A stretch of 64,000 nt of DNA from NCBI RefSeq assembly GCF_001999305.1, contig NZ_MLHQ01000010.1, positions 124,001 through 188,000 on the forward strand. Direction: 5' to 3'. The notes beneath the pieces are model-generated. The model was not told the DNA's origin and ran no database searches. It saw only the letters and a list, made by a program, of their open reading frames with translations. The DNA comes from Rodentibacter myodis (GTDB taxonomy: Bacteria > Pseudomonadota > Gammaproteobacteria > Enterobacterales > Pasteurellaceae). Both the position numbers and the translations under genes were made by a program. Positions 1-8,012 of the stretch are shown here, piece by piece (within the stretch, counting starts at the first letter, position 1; the number at the start of each line of letters is the position of its first letter).

Positions 1-223
1 TACTATTACGTAATGCACCGCTGTCAATCAGGGGCGAACCACCCGGACGACTTTTTACGCCAAGCCATTTCGGGCGACCACCGGCTTCAAAGTTCTGATC
101 TACCGCACTTTGCATTGTACCGGCAATCGTGCGCATTAACGGAACATTATAACGAATGCCTTCTGCCACCCGTTCTAACAGTGCCACCACTTCTTTTTCA
201 TTGTTGATTTTTATTTCAATCAT
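1..223 (-). CDS. Virion morphogenesis protein, Mu gpG-like (partial)
   Basis: The first 74 codons are present; the gene continues past the left edge. The start ATG (221-223) follows AAAGGACAAT. The product begins MIEIKINNEKEVVALLERV and contains a Gly/Pro-rich stretch (GGRPKWLGVKSRPGG), as in the phage virion/tail morphogenesis family that follows the MuF gene in Mu-like phages. Position downstream of the portal and MuF genes supports the call. Function in tail or head assembly is inferred from family and synteny. Confidence 0.7.
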   Translation of the reverse strand, partial: MIEIKINNEKEVVALLERVAEGIRYNVPLMRTIAGTMQSAVDQNFEAGGRPKWLGVKSRPGGSPLIDSGALRNS

Positions 224-239
224 CGTTATATTGTCCTTT

Positions 240-334
240 GCCACTAGAAAAGCGATGAATCTCGAGGATCGCGGACGATAGGTTGAAAGAGTACCTTGGA
301 TTGTGTGTAGGTGGTTCGAGCCCTACCTAGTGGC
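240..334 (+). other. tRNA-like hairpin element between gpG and the MuF gene
   Basis: A 95-nt element is closed by a perfect 8-bp stem (GCCACTAG 240-247 with CTAGTGGC 327-334). Inside is a D-arm-like hairpin (GCGAT/ATCGC) and a T-arm-like hairpin, GTAGG/CCTAC, enclosing GGTTCGAGC, the B-box-like word of tRNA genes. The T loop would be 10 rather than 7 nt and no good anticodon loop with U33 is seen, so a normal tRNA is unlikely. It could be a degenerate tRNA gene or an unrelated structured element. It lies opposite to the late operon. Confidence 0.35.
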
Positions 335-335
335 G

Positions 336-1610
336 TTATTTAAATGCCTTTTTCCATTGTTTTTCACTCACAAAACGAACAGATTGCATAAATATTTCGT
401 TTTCTTTTCTAAGCACTTTCAACACTGCAACTATTTTTTTACCCTCAATTTGTTTATAAAACTGATACCCAAATTCATCCGGTATGACTTTGTCAGGTTT
501 ATTAATAACATCAGGTAATAGCGCATATTCTTCAAGCCCAAATCCCTGCCCATCACGGCTATTAAATTGTTTAATGAGTGTATCATCCGACAACCACACC
601 GTTGCCGTTTCACTCATTAATGCCTTTTTATCGGTAGCATTTAATACACCGGCCGCAAATTTATATTCACGGCGAAGTTGATTTCGCACCGCCGTTAAAT
701 CGTCCGAGGTCAGTTTCTCGCTTAAATTTAGTCGTTGTTTAGCTTGTTTAAATTCGTTTTCAAACTGCTTAAAATCAAATTTAAACCCCTCACCGCCCAT
801 TTCACGTTTGGCAAACTGATACGCTAAGGCTTCCGGATATAAATCTAAGTTCGGTTTATAAGTGGTGCGTCCCACGTTGTAATCAAACCCACGGTCTGTG
901 ACCACCCATTTGTCATCTGACACCTTAAATGCGGTGGTTTTTTCCGTTTGAGTCGCATTGATTTTGCGATTGTACTCAATCAAGCGTTCTTGGCTTTCGC
1001 CGACCACAAGATGACGCCGCGCAATATCCCGCTCGGCAAGGGCAATCACCGAGCAACGACAATTAAAGCCATTCGGGGGATAAAACACATTCCAAAATGG
1101 GTCATCATAACGATACACTAATCCGCTCATCGCCGAATGGCTTGGGCGGGTTCTGTCATCATTAACCGCCGAATATTGCCAATAAGGGCGGCTGTCGGCA
1201 TTATCCCGCATTTGTTGATAACGCTCGCTCGAATATGCCGCCTGCATATTGGTGCGATAAATGGTCTCTAACCGCCGTGGCGTACCAAAATATTCACCGG
1301 TTTTTGGATCAGCCAGTAAATAGCCTTTATCGTAACCGGCAATCCAACCTTTCTTTTTAAAATGCTCAAAAATGCCTTTTTTCCACTCGCCGAAAGATTG
1401 TCCTTGTTGCTGTGCTTCAATCAGTGATTGGTAAATATCTTTCGTCATTTCAAGACTTGAAAGATTGGCAATACGTGTTGCTTTTGCCCGTGCGCTGTCC
1501 ATCAAGCCTTTTTCATCAATATGATCTAAAAAGGCTTTTTTACTTTTCAAAAATTCAATGGCTTTTTTCGGCGGTAAGCCTAATGCAAAACTAAGGTTTC
1601 GTTTTGGCAT
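336..1610 (-). CDS. MuF-type minor head protein with C-terminal nuclease-like domain
   Basis: 424 aa. The ATG at 1610 follows GGAGTG and overlaps the portal gene by 20 nt. The N-terminal ~200 residues carry the Mu gpF/SPP1 gp7 signature (RTNMQAAYSSERY, then NDDRTRPSHSAMSG and FYPPNGFNCRC), a minor head protein acting with the portal. The last ~110 residues (from about TATVWLSDDTLIKQF to KQWKKAFK) resemble the Barnase-EndoU-ColicinE5/D-RelE-like (PBECR) domains fused to many MuF proteins, which are probably delivered or head-packaged nuclease toxins. The MuF part is recognised with confidence; the toxin part is by pattern. Confidence 0.8.
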   Translation of the reverse strand: MPKRNLSFALGLPPKKAIEFLKSKKAFLDHIDEKGLMDSARAKATRIANLSSLEMTKDIYQSLIEAQQQGQSFGEWKKGIFEHFKKKGWIAGYDKGYLLADPKTGEYFGTPRRLETIYRTNMQAAYSSERYQQMRDNADSRPYWQYSAVNDDRTRPSHSAMSGLVYRYDDPFWNVFYPPNGFNCRCSVIALAERDIARRHLVVGESQERLIEYNRKINATQTEKTTAFKVSDDKWVVTDRGFDYNVGRTTYKPNLDLYPEALAYQFAKREMGGEGFKFDFKQFENEFKQAKQRLNLSEKLTSDDLTAVRNQLRREYKFAAGVLNATDKKALMSETATVWLSDDTLIKQFNSRDGQGFGLEEYALLPDVINKPDKVIPDEFGYQFYKQIEGKKIVAVLKVLRKENEIFMQSVRFVSEKQWKKAFK

Positions 1611-3255
1611 TGGACACTCCAAGCAGTTCGGCTAAAAACACCGCACGGGTTAAATACTCGTGATGGGCTTTTGAGGTTAATTCCGGATAAAGGGTTGCAA
1701 GTTTTTCCTGCGCTTCTTCATAAGAATGACAAGACAACATCACCCGCACCGCTTTTTGTACCATTGGATCAAGTTGTTGATTAAAATCCACCTGTTCCAA
1801 GGCTTCGTCTAAACTTTCATCCAACCACGCCTGCTCATCCCTTTCCTCTGATGTTTTCGACAATGCGACCACTTTTTTACCCAAACACCCGTCACACTGA
1901 CAACCGACCACGTGGGCGGCAGAAGATTGAGAAGAAAGTGCGGTGGTTTTTTTCGGTGTTTTTTCTTCGTTTAAATCGGTTTTAACTGCGCTTTGAAAAG
2001 GTTTTAACAGTTCGTCATCTTCCTGTGCTTCCGGAATACCGAGTTTATCTCTTGCCCAGCTTTCCGGCACTTTCACGCCAATTTGCACCAGTTTTGGCAA
2101 TGCTTCCGCGAGTACAGATAAATCGTCATATTCTTTGGTATCAAACTCAAAGTACGGCACACGGTGCGGCGCGATATTTGGATCAACGTTAATTTGTAAA
2201 TACGGCAAAATAATTTGTTGGGTGATGGTTTGAGCGATTTGCTTGGCATCACTTATCATCAAATCACGGCGTACCTCGTTATGCACGTTGCCGAGCGCAT
2301 TGGTTGAGCTTTTACCATCCGCGCCACTGGTTAAAGTTTGCCCCAAAATTAAGCGTGCAATGGATTTTTCGCACCAATCGACCATTTGCAAAAAGGGATT
2401 ATTGCCTGCTGATGTACCCGTAGCTACATTGTGCAACTCAATTTGCATTGACTCCGGCATAATCCCCGCCGCATTGTGACCGATTTCGGCAAGGGCGCGC
2501 AGTAATGTTTGTTTTTCCTTATGCGTTGCCCCCGCCCCATATTTCCCGATACGAATAGGCATACCGTAAAGCTCTAAAAACTCCGCAAAATCCCGCACGG
2601 AATAGTGCTTATACATATAAAGCCACGCCAACGTGCGGTATAACCCATCACGGGCTAATTGGGTTGAGCGGGATTTATGACGATGCACCACCCAGCCAAA
2701 AGGGCGTAGCGGCTCACCGGTTGGATTATCCGGTGTGCGTAATAAAAGATTGTCGTGTTTATCAAGGTTAAACCACGATTGCGGACAAGGTTTAAACCCT
2801 TTCGGTATCCATTTGCCGTCCACTTGCGCCCATTGGATTTCAAGGGCGGCAAAACCGTGTCCTACCGCATCCATTAAATCCACAAACAAATCTTCAAGGT
2901 TTGGATATTGATGAAACAGTTCATCAATTTCCGCTTGCAGTTTTTCTTCTGCGGGCGTGGCGTTGCGTGGTTCAATAATACGCCAGTCAAGGGTCAATAC
3001 TGACCGCTTGCGGGTCATCATATTGGCGGCAATGCTGCTGTCTTGTTCTTCAATATCCATAAAAAGCTGATGCTGCGCCTGAATATCGCCGTTTTCAGCG
3101 TCCTCTAAAATGCTTTTGAGTTTGCCCGGGGTAATTTTTGCCGAAGGGTGATCATCCAGCACCCGACCCGTTTCGGTCACACGGGCTTCATCGGTTTGTG
3201 TTTCTTCGGTTTCGCTTGGCTTAAAAAAGCCTTTTACTTTATCTAAAAATCCCAT
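1591..3255 (-). CDS. Portal protein, DUF935 (Mu gp29-like)
   Basis: 554 aa, typical for DUF935 portals, which form the dodecameric DNA entry channel of the head. Recognisable features are the acidic N-terminal region with DDHPSAKITPGKL, the block EDAENGDIQAQHQLFMDIEE, the central ELYGMPIRIGKYG and the LGQTLTSGADGKSS region. A Cys cluster (GCQCDGCLGKK) lies in the C-terminal extension. It starts 10 nt after the terminase stop and overlaps the MuF gene, as expected for a single head operon. Confidence 0.92.
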   Translation of the reverse strand: MGFLDKVKGFFKPSETEETQTDEARVTETGRVLDDHPSAKITPGKLKSILEDAENGDIQAQHQLFMDIEEQDSSIAANMMTRKRSVLTLDWRIIEPRNATPAEEKLQAEIDELFHQYPNLEDLFVDLMDAVGHGFAALEIQWAQVDGKWIPKGFKPCPQSWFNLDKHDNLLLRTPDNPTGEPLRPFGWVVHRHKSRSTQLARDGLYRTLAWLYMYKHYSVRDFAEFLELYGMPIRIGKYGAGATHKEKQTLLRALAEIGHNAAGIMPESMQIELHNVATGTSAGNNPFLQMVDWCEKSIARLILGQTLTSGADGKSSTNALGNVHNEVRRDLMISDAKQIAQTITQQIILPYLQINVDPNIAPHRVPYFEFDTKEYDDLSVLAEALPKLVQIGVKVPESWARDKLGIPEAQEDDELLKPFQSAVKTDLNEEKTPKKTTALSSQSSAAHVVGCQCDGCLGKKVVALSKTSEERDEQAWLDESLDEALEQVDFNQQLDPMVQKAVRVMLSCHSYEEAQEKLATLYPELTSKAHHEYLTRAVFLAELLGVSNAKTKP

Positions 3256-3265
3256 TTATGCTGCC

Positions 3266-4900
3266 TTAACTGCGCCAAACGCTGTATAGATCATCCAGTT
3301 CATCATTACGCTCCAAGTCACTCACGCTCACCCATTCAATCGGTGCGGAATTGGTTACCGCATTACGCCACAACATTTCCAACGCATCCGGGCCGTCATC
3401 GTGATCGGCTTTTGGAAAATGGCGCAACTGGGCAATTAACGTGGCTTGCGAGGTGTGCAACAAAATCAACCCGTTTGCCATATGCGGTTGCAGGCTTTCA
3501 ATACGTAACATTTTGTCCGTGTTGGGTTTTGTTGCCGTTGCCGGCACAGGACACCCTCGTTGAGCCGAACGCTTGACTAATTCGTCTTTTAAAAATTCCT
3601 GAAATTGCACAGTTTCGACAAACCAACGTTGACACTGATATTGTTTTTGCAATCGGATCACATCTTCAATAATTAAATCGGGTAGGCGTTTTTTTACTTG
3701 TGCCTCAACCACATAAAGTTTGCCGGTCGCCCGTTGATAACCGCCGACTAAAATTGCCGAAGGGTCACGACTTGCTCCGGCTTTGCCGAGCGAAGGATCA
3801 AGTGCGCCAAAATAAATCAAGTCTTCCGGCAATTCCGTCCAGTAAACAAGACTGTTGGCAAACATTGCATCATCACTGCTTAATGGGTCGTTTTGATACT
3901 CGGAGTCAAAGGTGGCGTGTCCGTCACGGGCGCGAATTTTCATCAATGTTAAAATTGGACGAGCCGCCCAACTGACTACCGCGCCTTTATCCATCTCGGC
4001 TTGATGTTGCTGATAAAAGGCATCGGCAACCGCTTCACCTTCGTTTAAGTAAAAATCTTCCCACTTATCCCAAAGGCTCATATCATCCGGCTGTTTAATT
4101 AAGGCTTTAAATTTGGCGGTTTTCCACGCCTTACTTGCCAAAGTGCGGTTTAAAACGCTGTCGTAATGCAAAATTGTGCCGATATACACCACATCCAACT
4201 TATCCCCGGCAGCCCCTAATGGCAGCACGGTTTTTTTAAGCCAATCGTGCAATTTATCCCGCTGTTCCGGGCTGCGGACTTGTTCGTCATTTTCAATATC
4301 GTCCAACACGACTAAATCGGGACGATACGCACCGTGGCGTAAACCCCGCAATTTCTTACCACTCCCTGCCACCTGCACTTTCTGATTGGCTTTCGTGATA
4401 ATTGTTGCCGCTTGCCACACACGCCCTTGTCCGGCAATTTCCGGAAAGTCAATTTTAAGCCGTTGATTAAATTCCAACTCCACCTTGATTGCCTCAAGCA
4501 TTGGGTAGGCTTGGTCGATACTGTCCATCACAATGAGGGCATAGCGTTTTTTCTGTGTGACAAGGCAGTAAAGCGTGAACAACTGCGACACTAAAGTTGA
4601 TTTAGCCTCACCACGAGGGGCAGCAATGGCTAAATGCACCGAGGTAGGCTGTTGAAGAGTAAGGGGTAACTGCTCAAAAAGATAATTGTGTAGCTGTGAG
4701 CGACTTTCAGAACGGACATAATGCGGAAAATAATTAGACACAAAAAAATCATAGCCTGAAACCGGATCTAACACTTTTTTACGCCGTGCAACCACCGCTT
4801 CCGGTGTATCATCCCAACCGTCAAATTGCGCTTCAACTTTTTGACGAAGGCTATCCGAATAGGCTTTAAGTTCTGCTAATAGTGCTTTGTTTTTCATCAT
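3266..4900 (-). CDS. Terminase large subunit (Mu gp28-like)
   Basis: 544 aa ATPase/nuclease that packages DNA into the prohead. The ATPase P-loop is AAPRGEAKSTLVSQ (about residue 90-105) and the Walker B motif is LVVLDDIEND. The C-terminal RNase-H-like nuclease begins at FGALDPSLGKAG and includes WFVETVQFQEF and DDGPDALEM acidic residues. The start codon overlaps the stop of an upstream 35-codon gene (ATGA). The gene is intact, unlike the P2-type terminase elsewhere in the window. Confidence 0.93.
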   Translation of the reverse strand: MMKNKALLAELKAYSDSLRQKVEAQFDGWDDTPEAVVARRKKVLDPVSGYDFFVSNYFPHYVRSESRSQLHNYLFEQLPLTLQQPTSVHLAIAAPRGEAKSTLVSQLFTLYCLVTQKKRYALIVMDSIDQAYPMLEAIKVELEFNQRLKIDFPEIAGQGRVWQAATIITKANQKVQVAGSGKKLRGLRHGAYRPDLVVLDDIENDEQVRSPEQRDKLHDWLKKTVLPLGAAGDKLDVVYIGTILHYDSVLNRTLASKAWKTAKFKALIKQPDDMSLWDKWEDFYLNEGEAVADAFYQQHQAEMDKGAVVSWAARPILTLMKIRARDGHATFDSEYQNDPLSSDDAMFANSLVYWTELPEDLIYFGALDPSLGKAGASRDPSAILVGGYQRATGKLYVVEAQVKKRLPDLIIEDVIRLQKQYQCQRWFVETVQFQEFLKDELVKRSAQRGCPVPATATKPNTDKMLRIESLQPHMANGLILLHTSQATLIAQLRHFPKADHDDGPDALEMLWRNAVTNSAPIEWVSVSDLERNDELDDLYSVWRS

Positions 4901-5004
4901 TTACCCAATAAAACTGCAATAAAAATAAGCCACCCCCAGCCATCTTGACCTTTTGCCGCCATATTGCAGGCAATGATCACTAAAATTAACTGGCACAAAC
5001 TCAC
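4897..5004 (-). CDS. 35-aa single-span membrane protein, coupled between gp27 and terminase
   Basis: A GTG-initiated ORF (5002-5004) encodes a short protein with two hydrophobic stretches (CQLILVIIACNMAA and WGWLIFIAVLLG). Its start overlaps the gp27-like stop (GTGA), its stop overlaps the terminase start (ATGA), and AAGGA lies about 9 nt upstream of the GTG, so ribosomes can pass through all three genes. No function is recognised. The double 4-nt overlaps are the main evidence that it is real. Confidence 0.6.
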   Translation of the reverse strand: MSLCQLILVIIACNMAAKGQDGWGWLIFIAVLLGK

Positions 5005-5504
5005 GCTTTAAATTCCTTCTCTAACACACTTGCAAACTTATCCAATAAATCGGCAAAATCACTGATAAGCGCAGGTTTATTGGCGTGGACATAATCGCCA
5101 AACATTGTGATCGTCTTAATTGCCGTAGCAAGTTCTGATACTTCCGGCAATAACCGCTTACTGCTTGCAATCATTTTTGAATACGAATCACCAAGTCCCT
5201 GCATTAATTTGGCTTTTTCGCTCACGGGTAAATCTTCCGTCTTGCGTAACTCATCTAACGTATTTTCAAAATAAAGCACAAACGAGGTGAGCATACCGCG
5301 TGCCACATCTTCCACTTTACCGCTTGCCATTGTGTTCGCATCGCGCACTTTATCCCAATTATCGCCACGTCCTTCCGCTTCACGCTTCCAACGCCGTGCC
5401 GTGTTGTAAGATACCTTAGCTTTTTCGGCGGCAAGTTCTAGTGTTAAGCAATCAAATACATAGTAACGGCGCACCTCGGCTTTGGTTTTTTCATCGTGTG
5501 CCAT
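5001..5504 (-). CDS. DUF3486 protein (Mu gp27-like, putative small terminase)
   Basis: 167 aa. It begins MAHDEKTKAEVRRYYVFD and contains a helix-turn-helix-like segment (LTLELAAEKAKVSYNTARRW), as in DUF3486, which precedes the terminase large subunit in Mu-like phages. DNA recognition before packaging is the likely role from position and HTH; this is inference. It sits 1 nt after the upstream gene. Confidence 0.82.
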   Translation of the reverse strand: MAHDEKTKAEVRRYYVFDCLTLELAAEKAKVSYNTARRWKREAEGRGDNWDKVRDANTMASGKVEDVARGMLTSFVLYFENTLDELRKTEDLPVSEKAKLMQGLGDSYSKMIASSKRLLPEVSELATAIKTITMFGDYVHANKPALISDFADLLDKFASVLEKEFKA

Positions 5505-5774
5505 TTAGCCCCCAAATTTTGCTTTAATCAGTTCAAAACCCACCGAGACAACCAATCCGCCTAAACCACCCATAATGGCGGCACGCACGCCAAGTTTTGC
5601 AAGGTTTTGTTCTACCTTTGCCAAACGGACATCAATATCATCGACACGCCCGTCCAAACGGTCGATTTTATGATTAACTTGCCGTGTTAAACTTAAGATT
5701 TCATCTAATTTTTGGTTAGTTTGGTCTTGTTCATTTTTCTGTTGTAACCGTCTTTGATTTGGTATTGCTGGCAT
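5505..5774 (-). CDS. Small coiled-coil membrane protein (Mu gp26-like position)
   Basis: 89 aa. A coiled coil of about 45 residues (KLDEILSLTRQVNHKIDRLD onward) is followed by one C-terminal membrane span (AAIMGGLGGLVVSVGFELI). Its start overlaps the upstream stop (TAATG). The layout resembles XhlA-type or DUF2730-type proteins of lysis/head regions; role unknown. It follows the spanin genes in the same operon. Confidence 0.7.
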   Translation of the reverse strand: MPAIPNQRRLQQKNEQDQTNQKLDEILSLTRQVNHKIDRLDGRVDDIDVRLAKVEQNLAKLGVRAAIMGGLGGLVVSVGFELIKAKFGG

Positions 5775-6031
5775 TATTTATCCGCCTTTTTGTCTAGCTT
5801 ATGATTAATTTCTTTTAACTGGTCGCGCACTTCCTTTAAAATGCTTTCCATGTGCTTATCTTTTACATCCGCTATCTCTTTGCGTTGATAATCACGCTCA
5901 ACGGATTTTTCCAACTCACGAATCGCTTTTTCATTGTTTGCTACCTTGTCATTCACCGATTTCCAAACCCAGCCGACTAACGTCATAATCAGTGTGGTGC
6001 CGATACCGATAAACACTTTATCGTCAATCAT
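5774..6031 (-). CDS. Small membrane-anchored coiled-coil protein (DUF2730-like)
   Basis: 85 aa from the ATG at 6031, which overlaps the Rz1 stop (ATGA) and follows GGGGGC. One N-terminal span (FIGIGTTLIMTLVGWVWK) is followed by a charged coiled coil to the C terminus. Mu-like phages carry similar DUF2730 proteins here. Function not known. Confidence 0.7.
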   Translation of the reverse strand: MIDDKVFIGIGTTLIMTLVGWVWKSVNDKVANNEKAIRELEKSVERDYQRKEIADVKDKHMESILKEVRDQLKEINHKLDKKADK

Positions 6032-6231
6032 TCTGCCCCCTTGTTGTCGGTGCAAATTGCCCGATAAGTCTCGTTATGCACTTTAATTTGGCGCAGAGTT
6101 TCGGTGGTATCCTGTCGGCTTGCCGAAATCGTTGAAAAGCCTGCACAACTTGCATTAATCACGGAGATCCCCTGACTTGTGCAACCCGTCAATAAGAGAA
6201 GTGCGGTCAGTATTGCGATGGTTTTCTTCAT
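6028..6231 (-). CDS. Outer-membrane spanin lipoprotein (Rz1-like)
   Basis: 67 aa. The signal sequence MKKTIAILTALLLLTGC ends in a lipobox (LLTGC), so the mature protein is a short outer-membrane lipoprotein. Its 5' end is embedded in another frame inside the Rz-like gene, the classic Rz/Rz1 arrangement. It would pair with the inner-membrane spanin to fuse membranes at the last step of lysis. Confidence 0.85.
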   Translation of the reverse strand: MKKTIAILTALLLLTGCTSQGISVINASCAGFSTISASRQDTTETLRQIKVHNETYRAICTDNKGAE

Positions 6232-6412
6232 TTTGTTTTCTCACGTTAAAATGGGTGACTTGTGTATCTGCCACGGCTTTTTCTTGCGAAAGGGTGGCAT
6301 TGGTTTTTAATAATCGGTCGATTTCGCGCTTTGCTTGGCTTAATTTGTGCCAAACATAGCCCCCCACTAACACCGCCCCAATCAATGCAAGTCCAATCTG
6401 CTGTAAATTCAT
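6155..6412 (-). CDS. Inner-membrane spanin (Rz-like)
   Basis: 85 aa from the ATG at 6412, which overlaps the upstream stop (TGATG). One N-terminal membrane anchor (IGLALIGAVLVGGYVWH) precedes a periplasmic coiled-coil segment. The Rz1-like gene starts within it in another frame. Together they are a two-component spanin. The call rests on topology and the nested arrangement. Confidence 0.8.
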   Translation of the reverse strand: MNLQQIGLALIGAVLVGGYVWHKLSQAKREIDRLLKTNATLSQEKAVADTQVTHFNVRKQNEENHRNTDRTSLIDGLHKSGDLRD

Positions 6413-6696
6413 CAAATCCCCTTTGGTTTCGTCTCAAAGTCGACTTCGGCTTGTTCTTGCGTTTCAGCCTTTGATTTTTCTCGGGCTTGATAGGCTGCCA
6501 CTGCGCCTTTTGTCGCCGCCGATCCACCGCAAAAACAGGCAAAATAAAAATACAAATCGGTGGTAATGGCACGATCTAAATACACCGAATAAACCAACAC
6601 GCCAGCCATCACTAAAAAGCCAAAAAACTGAATAAAACCCGTGGTACTGGCACGCCCGTCATTATTCGTAAACAACTCGGTAAATTTATTGCTCAT
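6412..6696 (-). CDS. DUF2644 membrane protein, holin candidate
   Basis: 94 aa with two membrane spans (FIQFFGFLVMAGVLVYSVYL and YFYFACFCGGSAATKGAVAA) and a charged C-terminal tail. Topology and location between endolysin and spanin genes suit a holin. DUF2644 members occur in Mu-like prophages of Pasteurellaceae. Holin activity is inferred. Confidence 0.65.
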   Translation of the reverse strand: MSNKFTELFTNNDGRASTTGFIQFFGFLVMAGVLVYSVYLDRAITTDLYFYFACFCGGSAATKGAVAAYQAREKSKAETQEQAEVDFETKPKGI

Positions 6697-6865
6697 CGTA
6701 TAATCTCCACATTATCACTTCAGCCGCTGTAGGCTTGCCTCGGCTGACATAACTCCACGCATTTTTGCTAAAAGCACGTGGTCGGCGAGCCGGTGTTTTT
6801 TGATGTTTACGTTGAAAAAGTCGGTTAAAAAGCCGTTTAAACACCCCTAAAAATTTAAACTTCAT
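6686..6865 (-). CDS. 59-aa basic phage protein in the lysis operon
   Basis: A 60-codon ORF starts inside the endolysin 3' end (ATG at 6863-6865) and ends 11 nt into the DUF2644 gene. The product is strongly basic in its first half (KRLFNRLFQRKHQK, ARRPRAF) and closes with AAEVIMWRLYDEQ. Overlaps at both ends fill the otherwise empty gap between the two genes. No family recognised. Confidence 0.55.
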   Translation of the reverse strand: MKFKFLGVFKRLFNRLFQRKHQKTPARRPRAFSKNAWSYVSRGKPTAAEVIMWRLYDEQ

Positions 6866-7358
6866 TGTCTTTCGCTCCGTATCTCAAATTGCCTGCGATG
6901 CGACGTACCCAGCCTTTGCCATAGGTTGCGAAATTGCCGAGTTTGCAATAAAACTCCAGCCGCTCTCCATTCAGTCGCATAATCACATCAGAAATTGCTA
7001 TTTTCTTAATAGTAGCAAGGGTCATATTGCCAATAATTCCGTCATCAACGACACCGACTGCCCGTTGCAACATTCGGCTTGCATTGCCTAAACCGTGGTT
7101 CACCGCGGCATCAAAAAATTGAAATGCGACTGCCGATGGCATTTTTTCGCACTGATAACGCACCCAAAACGCGGAATAATAAATTTTAAAGGCTTGCTCA
7201 CGGGTCATTGCACGCATACTGCCTAAATAGCCGTTTGCTTGCGCCGTGCGTTTGGTAATCCCCCAGTTGGTTTCACCGCCCGGATCGCGTGGGTCATTGA
7301 CATAACCGCCCTCGTGTCCGATAAGGCGGTCAAAAATTTGTTGAAAGGTTAAAGACAT
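6855..7358 (-). CDS. Endolysin, GH108-type peptidoglycan hydrolase
   Basis: 167 aa. The N-terminal motif LIGHEGGYVNDPRDPGGETN contains the catalytic Glu of GH108 muramidases, with WGITKRTA following. The C-terminal half, with FDAAVNHGLGNASRMLQRA and DDGIIGNMTLATI, matches the peptidoglycan-binding domain PG_binding_3. There is no signal sequence, so it needs a holin. Its Shine-Dalgarno lies in the 3' arm of a hairpin just upstream. Confidence 0.92.
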   Translation of the reverse strand: MSLTFQQIFDRLIGHEGGYVNDPRDPGGETNWGITKRTAQANGYLGSMRAMTREQAFKIYYSAFWVRYQCEKMPSAVAFQFFDAAVNHGLGNASRMLQRAVGVVDDGIIGNMTLATIKKIAISDVIMRLNGERLEFYCKLGNFATYGKGWVRRIAGNLRYGAKDNEV

Positions 7359-7395
7359 AAAAAAATACCCTCATTCATTACTAAATTGAGGGTAT
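7359..7395 (-). terminator. Hairpin with T-run covering the endolysin ribosome-binding site
   Basis: On the minus strand ATACCCTCA (7395-7387) pairs with TGAGGGTAT (7373-7365), a perfect 9-bp stem with a 13-nt loop, followed by a T-run (7364-7359) and at once by the endolysin ATG. It has terminator form and also holds the only plausible Shine-Dalgarno (GAGGG) of the endolysin in its 3' arm. Confidence 0.7.
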
Positions 7396-7450
7396 TGTGT
7401 AATAAAAAACAATGGTTGAAAGGGGGAGAGAGTTCCACACGCTCAAAGCG

Positions 7451-7885
7451 TTAAAAAAGGGGGACTTGTTGGTGTTGATAAAACGACATTGACCGCAGTC
7501 CGCGGACTATATCCCACGCGTGCCGGTCTGAAAGTTGATATTTTTTGCAAAGATCTAACATTGCCATACGCCCACTTTTTTTCTCAGTTTGCGTAAGAAA
7601 ATCAAAATCCGCTTTTAATCTTTCATTACGCAACAGGCGCAATGCCACTTCACAACGAGGAATATATACCCATTCAGACTTAAAATAACGGCGTAATTTC
7701 ACCGCATTTTCCAAACCAACTAAGGCTTTCAACTTGGGAAAATACACCTTACCATCAGAAAAAAGAAAGTTTGTTCCGCCAAACGCTTGAATGATTTTAT
7801 CCACATTACTAAACCCAACCAAGTCCACCATTTCTAATACGACTTCCGGCAGATAATCGGCAACACGTTCAAATTGAGATTGCAT
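7451..7885 (-). CDS. Mor/C-family middle-late transcription activator
   Basis: 144 aa, the usual length of Mor. The N-terminal half mediates dimerisation and the C-terminal half is a winged HTH (LCKKYQLSDRHAWDIVRGLR). Mor activates the Mu middle promoter with RNA polymerase, which fits its place between the early GemA region and the lysis/head genes. It is followed by the hairpin ahead of the endolysin. Confidence 0.85.
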   Translation of the reverse strand: MQSQFERVADYLPEVVLEMVDLVGFSNVDKIIQAFGGTNFLFSDGKVYFPKLKALVGLENAVKLRRYFKSEWVYIPRCEVALRLLRNERLKADFDFLTQTEKKSGRMAMLDLCKKYQLSDRHAWDIVRGLRSMSFYQHQQVPLF

Positions 7886-7967
7886 ATATCCTCCTCGCTT
7901 AAATTATTTTGGCGAAATTTAACACGGAATTTTCAAAAGTGAGGGGGTTTTAGGGATATTTTTTTGA

Positions 7968-7993
7968 AAAAAAATCCCGCACAAGGCGGGATT
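7968..7993 (-). terminator. Intrinsic terminator after the secreted-protein gene
   Basis: The stem AATCCCGC/GCGGGATT with a short loop is followed on the minus strand by a run of T. It lies about 20 nt after the stop of the 8013-8366 gene. Confidence 0.8.
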
Positions 7994-8012
7994 ATTATAG
8001 GCGTAAAAATAA

